64,000 nt of DNA from Tolypothrix sp. NIES-4075 (GCF_002218085.1 NZ_BDUC01000003.1:26314-90313), one strand, 5' to 3'; positions 45,057 through 54,144 are shown, numbered from the stretch's first letter. Notes: a model not told the origin generated them from the letters alone. Program-made: numbers and translations.

Positions 45057-45330
45057 AACCTATATAACGTAATACTTTGGTGATGCTGTTGGTTTCTCTA
45101 GCCTTTGCCCGTAACCCTATAGAAAATTGGATAATATCGTGTCCGGTTAATCAACCATAATTTCCATAAAACCTCACCCCTACCCCTCTCCTTAATAAGA
45201 AGAGGGGATATAAAGCGTAGCTTTATTGGAGTGAGGTTTTTTAATTGCGGGTATTTTGACGGACATGATATAACAAGCGTGCGCTTTTTATCACCATAAA
45301 TATTATATGCAACAATTACTAGCGTTTTTA
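45057..45330 (-). pseudogene. cas2: Decayed cas2 remnant beside array 1
   Basis: Three blocks match intact cas2 at 54364-54639 in order: 45057-45100 with its 3' end (TAATACTTTGGTGATGCTG against TAATAATTTGGGGGTGCTG), 45109-45136 with the SNFLEGYG codons (CCCTATAGAAAATTGGATAA), and 45271-45330 with its 5' end. The centre of the gene is deleted and a 136-bp MITE interrupts it. Confidence 0.7.
45135..45270. repeat. MITE in the cas2 remnant, 136 bp
   Basis: Imperfect terminal inverted repeats TATCGTGTCCG and CGGACATGATA (10 of 11) bound an interior with a second inverted pair AAACCTCAC/GTGAGGTTT and a CCCCTCT-AGAGGGG type stem. No coding frame is present. Cyanobacterial MITEs of this kind are mobilised by IS630-type transposases. 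Confidence 0.65.
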
Positions 45331-45609
45331 GCAGTAATAATTAATAATTCATGAAAATATAAGTTTTTTTATAAATAATTTTGGCGTGATTTGTTCTAGC
45401 GCAAACGCAAAATCTCCACCAAGTATCAAGGAAAAGAAGCAGTGGGCTTCAACAAAGGGGAGCATCCCAATTTTGAACAAATACTTTTAGATTTGATTCC
45501 TTTAGTAACTTTTCTCTTTTTCCTTCCCAGTCCTCTTTTAGAGGACTTTAGCTATGAGACAGGGACTTACAGTCCCTGGCTATTTACGCAAAACTAAAAT
45601 ACTCCCCTC
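45331..45609. other. Spacer between cas2 remnant and JAB-E1 gene
   Basis: No gene is seen. Near 45540-45580 two short hairpins occur: CCTCTTTTAGAGG and CAGGGACTTACAGTCCCTG. The second could terminate the minus-strand ubiquitin-like operon, although it lies 20-30 bases beyond the stop codon at 45610. Confidence 0.4.
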
Positions 45610-47037
45610 TCACCAGATTGAATCTGAATTATCAAAATCTGGATTCTCAAAATCCGAATTTTCAACAACATCCTCTAAACTCCCCATCCCACAAAAGTAA
45701 CAATCATCAGTCTGCAAATACTCAGTATTAGTTTTACGCCAATCACTACCCGGAAACTCATAAATCCAATCAATCCCGGAATCTACATTCAAAAAACCGC
45801 TCACCATCCCGTGAATCACACCAACACCCGTACTTGCACAAATACCATTCAACCAAAATACCGCCGGGTCATTCACACCTTCTAAATAACCCGCACCCAC
45901 AGCCATTTGATTAATCTCCAACGGTGCAGACTCTAAAGCTGCACGTTGCAAATTGATAATATTACCGCACATCAAACACCAACCACCCCCCAGAGGAGGA
46001 ACGGTAATTCTGCAATACATTCGCGGTGTATTGTCTGGTTTTACCTCTATATGAGTCCCCAAACACACCAAAGGACGCATGTATTGCAACGCTAATTCTT
46101 GAGCAGTTTTTCGAGAAAGATGATTATCAGTCGCCACCACAATTAAATCGCAAGTTGCTATTTCTTGCTTGGCTAATTCACTTTCAACTGCGGTTGGTAT
46201 TGTTTTAACACAGGAACCCTCACTGTAAACTTTTTTGATAAGATGCTTGACATAATGCACTTTCTCCCATTTTTGTTCCACCATTTCTTGTGTAGCACCG
46301 GGCATCCGATTCAGGTTAACTGTCTCCAATTTATCAGGATCAATTAATACCCAATTCTTCACACCCAAACGTCCCAATAATTCTGCAAAAATTGAACCAA
46401 TACCACCACAACCAATTAATGCTACTTTTAGCTGATTGAGTACCTTTTGATTGGTTTCCCCAAAAATTTTTTGCCGAGCAAACATAAAATCACAGCTCAA
46501 GTCAAGATTATTCATCACATGTTTATTTTGGGAGATTTCAAACAGTGAATTACAAAATTGAACGTTCTCAAACTCCCGTCCTTTTCTATCCCACATCCGA
46601 AATTGACCAGATTGTAAATCCTCGTCAAACACACCCGAAATCAAACGAGGTTTTTTGGCAAAACTAGATGAGATAAACCGCGCATATTCCGACTCATAAC
46701 GGTCATCGACATAGGAAAAATCAGGTATACCTCGACCTGCGTGAGTATGAATGTGAACTACATCCAAACCTGGCTGAAGATGATTTTCTAACAAGTAGGA
46801 ATGAAAATGCTGTTTTAATACCAATCCACTGGCAGATTGATGTTCGTAGCAATCAGAAGCCGGAACAACCCAAGTTTTAGGAATATACCGGATTTTGTAC
46901 TTTGAAACTTGATGACGCTGACAAAATAAAAAACCAATTACTTCTTCATTAAACATCCGAGACTTGAGCATAGATTTTTGAAACTCAGACCACATTTTTG
47001 GTGGGATATGCAGAGAAATTGCCGGAGATTTATTCAT
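45610..47037 (-). CDS. JAB deubiquitinase-like domain fused to E1-like activating domain
   Basis: The 475-residue protein joins two ubiquitin-pathway domains. Residues about 10-165 have the JAMM/JAB metalloprotease pattern: EEVIGFLFC, then HIHTHAGRGIPDFSYVDDRY (H-x-H...S-x-x-D). Residues about 205-450 are a ThiF/E1 fold with nucleotide loop IGCGGIGSIFAELLGRLGV, DPDKLETVNLNRM and VATDNHLSRK. Two CxxC pairs (CLMCG, CYFCG) should bind zinc. The C-terminus repeats NSDFENPDF. It follows E2-like and Ubl genes, so it should activate and also process or remove the Ubl. Family assignment is strong; the biological target is unknown. Confidence 0.87.
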   Translation of the reverse strand: MNKSPAISLHIPPKMWSEFQKSMLKSRMFNEEVIGFLFCQRHQVSKYKIRYIPKTWVVPASDCYEHQSASGLVLKQHFHSYLLENHLQPGLDVVHIHTHAGRGIPDFSYVDDRYESEYARFISSSFAKKPRLISGVFDEDLQSGQFRMWDRKGREFENVQFCNSLFEISQNKHVMNNLDLSCDFMFARQKIFGETNQKVLNQLKVALIGCGGIGSIFAELLGRLGVKNWVLIDPDKLETVNLNRMPGATQEMVEQKWEKVHYVKHLIKKVYSEGSCVKTIPTAVESELAKQEIATCDLIVVATDNHLSRKTAQELALQYMRPLVCLGTHIEVKPDNTPRMYCRITVPPLGGGWCLMCGNIINLQRAALESAPLEINQMAVGAGYLEGVNDPAVFWLNGICASTGVGVIHGMVSGFLNVDSGIDWIYEFPGSDWRKTNTEYLQTDDCYFCGMGSLEDVVENSDFENPDFDNSDSIW

Positions 47038-47084
47038 AGTTACTTATTAGTGGTTATGCCTTAACAAAATACTTGACGATGTTC

Positions 47085-47190
47085 GTAACCGCAGCTACAC
47101 AAATCAAGTCTGCGATTAGACTCCCTAGTATTTAGCCCACGCAGGTGGGCTTTGTCTGTGTAGCCGCAGATTTCAATCTGACGGCAATAA
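47085..47190. repeat. Palindromic intergenic repeat
   Basis: GCAGCTACACA near the left and TGTGTAGCCGC near the right form an imperfect inverted pair around a central hairpin AGCCCACGCAGGTGGGCT. The same family appears at 60357-60464. It fills most of the 158 bases between the E2-like and JAB-E1 genes. Confidence 0.6.
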
Positions 47191-47195
47191 TCCCC

Positions 47196-47681
47196 TCAAT
47201 CATCACTATTAATCGCATGACGTGCTGTTACAAACAAAGTCGCAAGATTGTGACCATTTTCAGCATTATTACTAGGTCTCCAAGAATTTAACCAGACATC
47301 ATGGTTAAATCCTCCCCCCAATCCCACACAGTACCAATACCATCCTTCTTCACTCAAAAATGGGGCACCATAGTAACTTTGTCTGGTGAAGTGATGGTCT
47401 CCTTCTCCTACGGTATTCCAGGGGTAATTTAAATAGCAACCAATAGGTGGAAGTCGCGGATAATCTAGTGGTAACAAAAACAAAACATCTGTGTTAGAAA
47501 CTGTAAACTTTTTGGAAGATAAAGGCATTCCCTTAATCAGAACAGCCGTGTATTTAATATCTCCTACTGTCTTGCTACCAACAATTACGTTTTTGGCTAC
47601 TTTTTCTAACAGTTTGAGTTCTTCTAAAATTCGCGGACTAGGTTTAAATCCTGATTTATCTTGACTAATGGTAACTGTCAT
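47196..47681 (-). CDS. E2-like ubiquitin-conjugation protein
   Basis: The 161-residue protein resembles prokaryotic E2 family E. It has DVLFLLPLDYPRLPPIGCYL in the E2 core beta-sheet and PPxxG turn, then GDHHFTRQSYYGAPFLSEEGWYWYC. The Cys in WYWYCVG is the likely thioester-forming residue, with NSWRPSNN following. It stands between the Ubl gene and the JAB-E1 gene on one strand. It would accept the Ubl from the E1 and pass it to a target. No E3 is visible. Confidence 0.78.
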   Translation of the reverse strand: MTVTISQDKSGFKPSPRILEELKLLEKVAKNVIVGSKTVGDIKYTAVLIKGMPLSSKKFTVSNTDVLFLLPLDYPRLPPIGCYLNYPWNTVGEGDHHFTRQSYYGAPFLSEEGWYWYCVGLGGGFNHDVWLNSWRPSNNAENGHNLATLFVTARHAINSDD

Positions 47682-47740
47682 ACTTCACCTTCTCAATTAA
47701 AAATTCCAAATTAGTGCATAACCCAAAATCTAAAATTTCA

Positions 47741-47938
47741 CTACCCTTTGACAATTTTGGGTACAGTCCAAACCTTTGAACCTTCTTTAAGTGCTTCGTT
47801 ATTTTTCAGAGGACGAGTACCAGCAAAACCTTCCTCCATCACATCATCATGACCAATTTCTGGCAACTTTTTTCTTAATTCTTCAACAGTTGTACCTTGT
47901 GGTAAATCAACCAGTTTACCGTTAACAATTGCTCTCAT
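47741..47938 (-). CDS. Ubiquitin-like small modifier
   Basis: The 65-residue protein has the length and pattern of a beta-grasp modifier: MRAIVNGKLVDLPQGTTVEELRKKL (two strands and the helix), then GTRPLKNNEALKEGSKVWTV for the later strands. It ends in VKG, a single exposed C-terminal glycine that needs no trimming. Its place directly before E2-like and JAB-E1 genes makes a conjugated ubiquitin-like protein the best reading. Spacing is 59 bases to the E2 gene. Confidence 0.8.
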   Translation of the reverse strand: MRAIVNGKLVDLPQGTTVEELRKKLPEIGHDDVMEEGFAGTRPLKNNEALKEGSKVWTVPKIVKG

Positions 47939-47980
47939 CTTATTTTCTCACTTTGTTCTAATTGTTTACTTGATGCCGAT

Positions 47981-48394
47981 TTACATATCTACGAACAACC
48001 CATTTTTTGATTCTGGTTGAATAAATTCCAGAGACTCCGCTTTTTTGTGAGGCTTAGTTTTGTCAGATTCGGGTTGATTATTCATGCCAAATATAAACCA
48101 CAAGCTGACCAAAGCTATAACACTACTTATCTTGATGAAAAATAAATCTTTAGCTTGTCTTGATGTCACATCTTCCAAAAAGCCAATTCTTTGATCCAGC
48201 TTTTGTAGATAGGATTTGTTGCTATCAACCTCCTCACTTAGTTTTTTGAAATATTGCGTATAATCTTGTTTGCCAATAGCATTAATCTGAGATTCTAAAT
48301 ACTGACAACGTTGATTGATTCTCTCAGTCTTTTGTCTAAGTTCATCAAACTGGTTTAATTCTTGATTAATTAACTTGCCATTCACTGTTCCCAT
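47981..48394 (-). CDS. Coiled-coil protein with one membrane segment
   Basis: The 137-residue product begins MGTVNGKLINQELNQFDELR. Residues about 10-85 are a coiled coil (RINQRCQYLESQINAIG, YLQKLDQRIGFLEDVT). A hydrophobic helix at about 90-110 (FFIKISSVIALVSLWFIFG) is followed by a short polar tail. The ATG at 48394 was chosen because GAAAGGAGC lies just upstream; a longer frame from 48436 has none. It is not a known member of ubiquitin-like operons as far as I know. It may anchor the system at the membrane or be its substrate. Confidence 0.65.
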   Translation of the reverse strand: MGTVNGKLINQELNQFDELRQKTERINQRCQYLESQINAIGKQDYTQYFKKLSEEVDSNKSYLQKLDQRIGFLEDVTSRQAKDLFFIKISSVIALVSLWFIFGMNNQPESDKTKPHKKAESLEFIQPESKNGLFVDM

Positions 48395-48436
48395 AAATAG
48401 CTCCTTTCTTTTTTTGTTTATTCCAACATCATGCAT

Positions 48437-49012
48437 TCATGAATCAAAGACATTAGAACTACCAATACGGTGATAATTTTGGCTAGTATCATGTTGGTCA
48501 AATTTATCAAATACCTCAGTTAAATCCACTACGCTATTAGCCGAATTTTTTAACTCACTTCCTAAAGATTGTTCGACTGAAGCTACCTCAACTCGGATTC
48601 CTCGTCTTCTGAGTTTTTCTGCTAAATAGGCAAAATCCGAATCTCCCGTTACCAAAACCACAATATCTGGTTTAATTTCTAAAGCTAACTCAATTGCATC
48701 TATTGCCATGACAACATCAACATTATTCTCGTAATCGTCTCCTTTAGCTTTACCTTCTTTTGCCACAACTAAAAAACCATTACTCTTTGCCCAGTAGACA
48801 AATCTTTCTTTGCTTTTTCGCTGTTCTTCAAATCTTTCTTTTGCCGGAGGTAGACCGAGATAAATTACCATCTCAATTAACTCTCTTCCTTCTTTCGGGT
48901 CGGCTAAATAATCCCGCACTTTATGCCAATTTATTTTGCGATTAAAACTTTGTGCTGCCATAAAAGCGTTATCGCCATCTGCTATAATTATGACTCGATG
49001 AAGATTTGCCAT
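48437..49012 (-). CDS. NYN-domain (LabA/DUF88-like) ribonuclease
   Basis: The 191-residue protein is a PIN-like NYN domain. Conserved acidic residues occur in IIIADGDNAFMAAQ, KGDDYENNVDVVMAIDAIE and VLVTGDSDFAYLAEKL. These Asp residues form the metal site of RNA-cleaving PIN/NYN enzymes. It is the first gene of the minus-strand operon that ends with the JAB-E1 gene, 42 bases before the membrane coiled-coil gene. A second, divergent NYN gene starts at 49329. A possible role as nuclease effector controlled by Ubl conjugation is inference. Confidence 0.8.
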   Translation of the reverse strand: MANLHRVIIIADGDNAFMAAQSFNRKINWHKVRDYLADPKEGRELIEMVIYLGLPPAKERFEEQRKSKERFVYWAKSNGFLVVAKEGKAKGDDYENNVDVVMAIDAIELALEIKPDIVVLVTGDSDFAYLAEKLRRRGIRVEVASVEQSLGSELKNSANSVVDLTEVFDKFDQHDTSQNYHRIGSSNVFDS

Positions 49013-49074
49013 ACCCTTTCACCATTTCTCTTGGGTTTGTTTTCTTGTTTCTAATTAAAACTTATGGGTGGAAT

Positions 49075-49290
49075 ATGCTTTTTCCATCAGCCAGATCCCT
49101 GACTAAAGAAGCACTCTTAGCAAAAGCGATCTTGCAGTTCTTGAATTTAGGACTTCCCAGCAATCAAGAGTTTAAAGCATCATTGTTTATTCTTAAAGAA
49201 AAAATACTCCCAATCGAGCGTCAAGTGCTACTCCTAAATGGGGATCTTGTTGGTCACAACTGGAAATATCGTTTTCCACCTACTCGCTAA
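49075..49290 (+). CDS. Small hypothetical protein
   Basis: A 71-residue frame (MLFPSARSLTKEALLAKAI...) has helical composition and a GGGTGGA-like site before its ATG. Its last codons (GHNWKYRFPPTR) lie in the 68-bp element shared with 36874, where the same peptide is readable without the upstream part. It may be a real small gene of which copy 1 keeps only the tail, or a chance frame over a regulatory repeat. No family recognised. Confidence 0.35.
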   Translation: MLFPSARSLTKEALLAKAILQFLNLGLPSNQEFKASLFILKEKILPIERQVLLLNGDLVGHNWKYRFPPTR

Positions 49291-49320
49291 ATTAAATACA
49301 TCGAAGTAAAGATTAGTGAG
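49253..49320 (+). repeat. 68-bp conserved upstream element, copy 2
   Basis: This matches 36874-36941 at 62 of 68 positions and lies eight bases before the NYN gene start. In both copies the final ATTAGTGAG would serve as ribosome-binding region. See the matching entry and the finding on cassette exchange. Confidence 0.75.
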
Positions 49321-49328
49321 TAGTAGCA

Positions 49329-50288
49329 ATGAAATTTACTCAAGCGTTTCCAATCATAATGTTTGCATCGACGGCGTGCATCTTAACTGGTACTATTAGC
49401 AAACAACCTTTAGTGCGAGTACTGGGTGAAATAGCTGTGTTAGGGGCTATTTATAGAAAAACAACAGTTAAGCAGCACCACTTAGATGCGAATAAGCAGA
49501 AGCAATTAAGCCTATTAAGTAAAGAGAATACTTGCTTACAAGCCAAACTCACTGATACACAGTATGAATTAAATAAGTTGGAGAAAAAAATTAAAGTTCA
49601 ACATACCTGTCAACGTCTTTATCTTTCTAAAATTGATAAATTACAGCATCAACAAAAAGTCATTGCCGTAAATCTCGCTCAATTGCAAGAGAAGTTAGAT
49701 AATAAAACTGCTACTAAATCTGAAAATAATCAAAAAAATTCTCAAAAATCATCTGTTAAATTACTTCCCAATACTCAAACATCGGTAACTCGTGTTTATA
49801 TTGACGGTAATAATTTCAGTTTTGCTCTCGAACGCTTGCAAATTGAGGTTGACTATAATGCTCTGCGGGTAGAACTTTCTCAAAATGTAACTGCTACCAC
49901 TTTTAAATATTATACCGGTGTTCATTCACCTATGACTGATGGACAAAAGCGATTTGTAAGTTATTTAGAAGGTTTGCGTTATGAAGTAATTAAACTTCCG
50001 ATTTTACCTCGACTTGATAGCAATACTGTCAAAACTGTTGGTGATGATGTAAAAATTGCTGTTGATATGTTGAAAGAAGTCAAACAGCAAGATAGAGTCA
50101 TTCTTGTGAGTGGTGATGGTGATTTTGTTCCTGCCATTACTGAAATTCAACGACGTGGTGTAGAGGTAACTATTATTGCGAAGAAGGGTATGTTAAGTCA
50201 ACAGCTTTCGGAAATAGCTGATGATGTGATTTTTTTAGATGATATACAATATAAAGTCGCTAAGTATACAAAGTTGAATATAGCTTGA
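49329..50288 (+). CDS. Coiled-coil NYN-domain nuclease
   Basis: The 319-residue protein has a short hydrophobic N-terminus (FPIIMFASTACILTGTI) that may anchor it. A coiled coil follows (about 50-130; KQLSLLSKENTCLQAKL, NKLEKKIKV), then an NYN domain (about 155-310). The domain keeps VYIDGNNFSFALE, TVGDDVKIAVDML and VILVSGDGDFVPAITEIQRRG, with all expected Asp residues. It is transcribed away from the other NYN gene and ends at a terminator-like hairpin. The shared 68-bp element precedes it. RNA cleavage is expected from the family. Confidence 0.8.
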   Translation: MKFTQAFPIIMFASTACILTGTISKQPLVRVLGEIAVLGAIYRKTTVKQHHLDANKQKQLSLLSKENTCLQAKLTDTQYELNKLEKKIKVQHTCQRLYLSKIDKLQHQQKVIAVNLAQLQEKLDNKTATKSENNQKNSQKSSVKLLPNTQTSVTRVYIDGNNFSFALERLQIEVDYNALRVELSQNVTATTFKYYTGVHSPMTDGQKRFVSYLEGLRYEVIKLPILPRLDSNTVKTVGDDVKIAVDMLKEVKQQDRVILVSGDGDFVPAITEIQRRGVEVTIIAKKGMLSQQLSEIADDVIFLDDIQYKVAKYTKLNIA

Positions 50289-50317
50289 GTAATTTTTAGC
50301 GATGTTGTTAGTAATAA

Positions 50318-50347
50318 TAAAGCCCTGATTCAAGGGCTTATTTTTTT
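50318..50347 (+). terminator. Terminator after NYN gene
   Basis: AAGCCCT and AGGGCTT form a short stem followed by a run of T. The preceding TTGTTAGTAATAA also precedes the array 1 terminator after the DUF697-like gene. Confidence 0.75.
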
Positions 50348-50417
50348 GTAAACATTATTCACTTTCCCCCTAACTTCAAGTTAGGATAAATCTCCGAACA
50401 AAAGTGCATCTATAACA

Positions 50418-51263
50418 ATGCCAAAACCCGCAGATACAAGTACGAAAAAGCTAATTAGTCTTGCACCGGATAATTGGATAAGATGGGTGACAAATATTCC
50501 CAATATTCGAGCAGGTGAAATTTTATCGGGGGAATTTCAATGGATCAGCCGAGAAAGTGATGTATTAATCCGCGCAACCAGTCCCGAATATGGAGAATTT
50601 CTGATTTTAAATGAACTACAATTACGCTACAGTTCTAAAATGCCTCGTCGAATGCGTTCCTATGCAGCACTTGCAGAAGAAAAATACGAATTACCAACTT
50701 ACCCCGTGCTAATTAATATTTTGCAAACAACTGATGTGGAAATACCGACAAACTTCACATCAAATCTTGCCGGGTTAAGGGCAACTCAAGATTACCGCGT
50801 CATTAATTTATGGGAAGTTGATGTTAGCATCCCGTTTCAACAACCTTTGCCATCATTACTTCCCTTTGTGCCAATTCTCAAAGGAGGAAATGATGAGTCT
50901 ATAATTAGGGAAGCACTGCAAGTTTTGCGTCGGGATGAACAGTTAAATCAACTGGAGACGGTTTTGGCATTTTTTGCTACTTTTGTATTAGAAAGTGCTT
51001 TAGTTCAAGACATCATGAGGTGGGATATGGGAGTTTTACACGAGTCACCCTGGTATCAACAAATATTACGTGAAGGAGAAGCACGCGGAGAAGTGCAGGG
51101 AATAATATCGAGTATACGAACAAGTTTAGAAGCCAAGTTTGGTAATGAGGGATTAGAATTAATGCCACAAATTTCTCAATTTTCTGATTTGCAGCGATTG
51201 CAAGCAATTTTACGTAGTGTAGTTTTAGCGAATACTGTTGAGCAAATACTGCAAGTTTTGTAA
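50418..51263 (+). CDS. Rpn/PD-(D/E)XK-family nuclease-like protein
   Basis: The 281-residue protein resembles the Rpn/transposase-like PD-(D/E)XK family that is abundant in cyanobacteria. The core has SPEYGEFLILNELQLRYSS (the E-x-Q part of the nuclease motif) and AALAEEKYELPTYPVLINIL. The C-terminal part has WYQQILREGEARGEVQG and repeating helices (LEAKFGNEGLELMPQI). Activity is uncertain. It sits between two similar terminators just left of array 2 and has no relation to the cas2 side. Confidence 0.7.
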   Translation: MPKPADTSTKKLISLAPDNWIRWVTNIPNIRAGEILSGEFQWISRESDVLIRATSPEYGEFLILNELQLRYSSKMPRRMRSYAALAEEKYELPTYPVLINILQTTDVEIPTNFTSNLAGLRATQDYRVINLWEVDVSIPFQQPLPSLLPFVPILKGGNDESIIREALQVLRRDEQLNQLETVLAFFATFVLESALVQDIMRWDMGVLHESPWYQQILREGEARGEVQGIISSIRTSLEAKFGNEGLELMPQISQFSDLQRLQAILRSVVLANTVEQILQVL

Positions 51264-51298
51264 TTATTTTTGAGAAATTATTACTAATTTTAAAATTA

Positions 51299-51330
51299 AA
51301 GCCCTCTATAAATTTGAGGGCTTATTTTTA
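51299..51330. terminator. Terminator at leader-distal end of array 2
   Basis: AAGCCCTC and GAGGGCTT form an 8-bp stem around nine bases, followed by ATTTTTA. It is similar in sequence and position to the hairpin at 37681 beside array 1 and would end the minus-strand pre-crRNA of array 2. Confidence 0.75.
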
Positions 51331-54144
51331 TGTTTTAACTAATCCGAATTAACCCAATCGGTGGGGTCGGGCAACTCCAAAAACCAAATTGGAGTCGATT
51401 CAAGTTTCCAACTAATCCGAATTAACCCAATCGGTGGGGAACAACGATGGGATCACAGATGCGGTGACCTTCAAATAGTTTCCAACTAATCCGAATTAAC
51501 CCAATCGGTGGGGCAACGATTCATTTTCTCCAAACGCAACTGCGATTGGTAAAGGGTTTCCAACTAATCCGAATTAACCCAATCGGTGGGGCTGATGAAA
51601 TTTTACAAATTGCAACAATTTTAGTTTCCAACTAATCCGAATTAACCCAATCGGTGGGGTTGAAATCTTCTATTACCGCCGCAGCGCTTCCATTACGTTT
51701 CCAACTAATCCGAATTAACCCAATCGGTGGGGGTCAAAATGGTACTCCTGGAAATAACGGATTGAATGGTTTCCAACTAATCCGAATTAACCCAATCGGT
51801 GGGGGTTTCCTTGCACGAACCAACCATCACTTCCTCCTGGAAGAATAGTGTTTCCAACTAATCCGAATTAACCCAATCGGTGGGGCTACAAGAAATTTCT
51901 GAAGAAGAGAGAAAAGAATTCATTGTTTCCAACTAATCCGAATTAACCCAATCGGTGGGGTTTCACAATCATTCGCATCTAATTTTTCACTTAAAGTTTC
52001 CAACTAATCCGAATTAACCCAATCGGTGGGGATTCCAGTTGTTCAGTATGGGGGAGGACGTTTGAGTTTCCAACTAATCCGAATTAACCCAATCGGTGGG
52101 GGCGGGAAGAAAATTTTCTGTTCAAGGATTGGGTAACGGGTTTCCAACTAATCCGAATTAACCCAATCGGTGGGGGTTAATAAGCAGCAGCAAGCTGAAA
52201 CCCAAGTTAATGTTTCCAACTAATCCGAATTAACCCAATCGGTGGGGGGTAAATAAACAAACGGACGTTAAAGAGGTTCGGGTAGTTTCCAACTAATCCG
52301 AATTAACCCAATCGGTGGGGGTTGGCGTCTTCCTCTAGAGGAGCCGCTTTCTTTCGTTTCCAACTAATCCGAATTAACCCAATCGGTGGGGCACAATATT
52401 TTTTTGGACTATTGCTTTTATAGCAATGTTTCCAACTAATCCGAATTAACCCAATCGGTGGGGCTAAAGTTGTTGATGCACAGATTGCAGAACAAAAAGT
52501 TTCCAACTAATCCGAATTAACCCAATCGGTGGGGACGATATTTCCAATAGACTTCAGCAGGAGTTTAATGGTTTCCAACTAATCCGAATTAACCCAATCG
52601 GTGGGGCGGATCAGGAGCAGGCACTAATGACAAGTGTAAGTTTCCAACTAATCCGAATTAACCCAATCGGTGGGGGATGCCGCAGGTTCAAATCCTGTCA
52701 TCCCGACCAATGAGCGTTTCCAACTAATCCGAATTAACCCAATCGGTGGGGGAAAGAGATGCTATTATACAATCAGTAGCAGCTGCAGGGTTTCCAACTA
52801 ATCCGAATTAACCCAATCGGTGGGGGGTAACTAGTGTAGACGGTCGAAATGTTCTTTCTGGTTTCCAACTAATCCGAATTAACCCAATCGGTGGGGGTTG
52901 AAGATGGTTCAAACAATGACCGTTAACGTAACCGTGTTTCCAACTAATCCGAATTAACCCAATCGGTGGGGAGTACCTCTCACAAGCCTAGAAAGTAAAA
53001 CTTAAAATGTTTCCAACTAATCCGAATTAACCCAATCGGTGGGGAGGCTTTTTGTGTAACTATTTCAGTTCACTTTATCAAGAGAGTTTCCAACTAATCC
53101 GAATTAACCCAATCGGTGGGGGAGATGGGTACGGCAGCCTTCTCCTAAGTAGCAAGTTTCCAACTAATCCGAATTAACCCAATCGGTGGGGCTGTTTCTA
53201 GTAGAGCAAAACTCTACTAGAAACAGCGTTTCCAACTAATCCGAATTAACCCAATCGGTGGGGTGGTTTTAACCGAGGAGTGGAGAATAAAATATGAGGT
53301 TTCCAACTAATCCGAATTAACCCAATCGGTGGGGAACCCAGGAGGTTACAGTGCAAACGCACTAATGAAAGTTTCCAACTAATCCGAATTAACCCAATCG
53401 GTGGGGAAAATTTCTTATCTCAAAAAGGCTAATAGAGATAGGTGTTTCCAACTAATCCGAATTAACCCAATCGGTGGGGAATCCTTTTCCTAAAGAAGGA
53501 GAGACTGGCTATGAAAATTGTTTCCAACTAATCCGAATTAACCCAATCGGTGGGGCGACAAAGCAGACCAAGTTATTGCCGCCATTCAAAGTTTCCAACT
53601 AATCCGAATTAACCCAATCGGTGGGGTTACTCTCTTACGGAAAAGAAGGCAATACAATCTCCAGTTATAGTTTCCAACTAATCCGAATTAACCCAATCGG
53701 TGGGGAGAACCCTATCATTTTTCTGATCCGCAATGTATTCGTTTCCAACTAATCCGAATTAACCCAATCGGTGGGGAATCATGAAAGTTCAAAACTTAAT
53801 TCCCGCTATTGCTATCGTTTCCAACTAATCCGAATTAACCCAATCGGTGGGGTATTATTCACACGCGATTACAAGTCTTTCTGTAAGGTTTCCAACTAAT
53901 CCGAATTAACCCAATCGGTGGGGCCGGTATAAGAAGATTGATATAGGCAAAATGTGTAAGGTTTCCAACTAATCCGAATTAACCCAATCGGTGGGGTTTA
54001 ACCCGTCTACCCAAACGAAGCGCCCCTTTATTATTGTTTCCAACTAATCCGAATTAACCCAATCGGTGGGGGATCAGAAAAACCCGTAGACAATTCTATG
54101 GGAGAAAAGTTTCCAACTAATCCGAATTAACCCAATCGGTGGGG
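51331..54144 (-). CRISPR. CRISPR array 2, 39 repeats
   Basis: I count 39 copies of the same 36-bp repeat as in array 1 with 38 spacers averaging 37 bp. The leftmost copy (51331-51366) is degenerate in its first six bases, marking the old end, and the leader with cas2-cas1-RT lies on the right, so crRNA sense is minus. Notable spacers are a tRNA 3' end (52676-52715) and a nearly perfect hairpin (53192-53227). Counted by eye. Confidence 0.97.

Noticed and set aside
52676..52715. A tRNA gene
   Set aside because: Only the T-arm and acceptor 3' strand are present and it lies exactly between two CRISPR repeats; it is a spacer.
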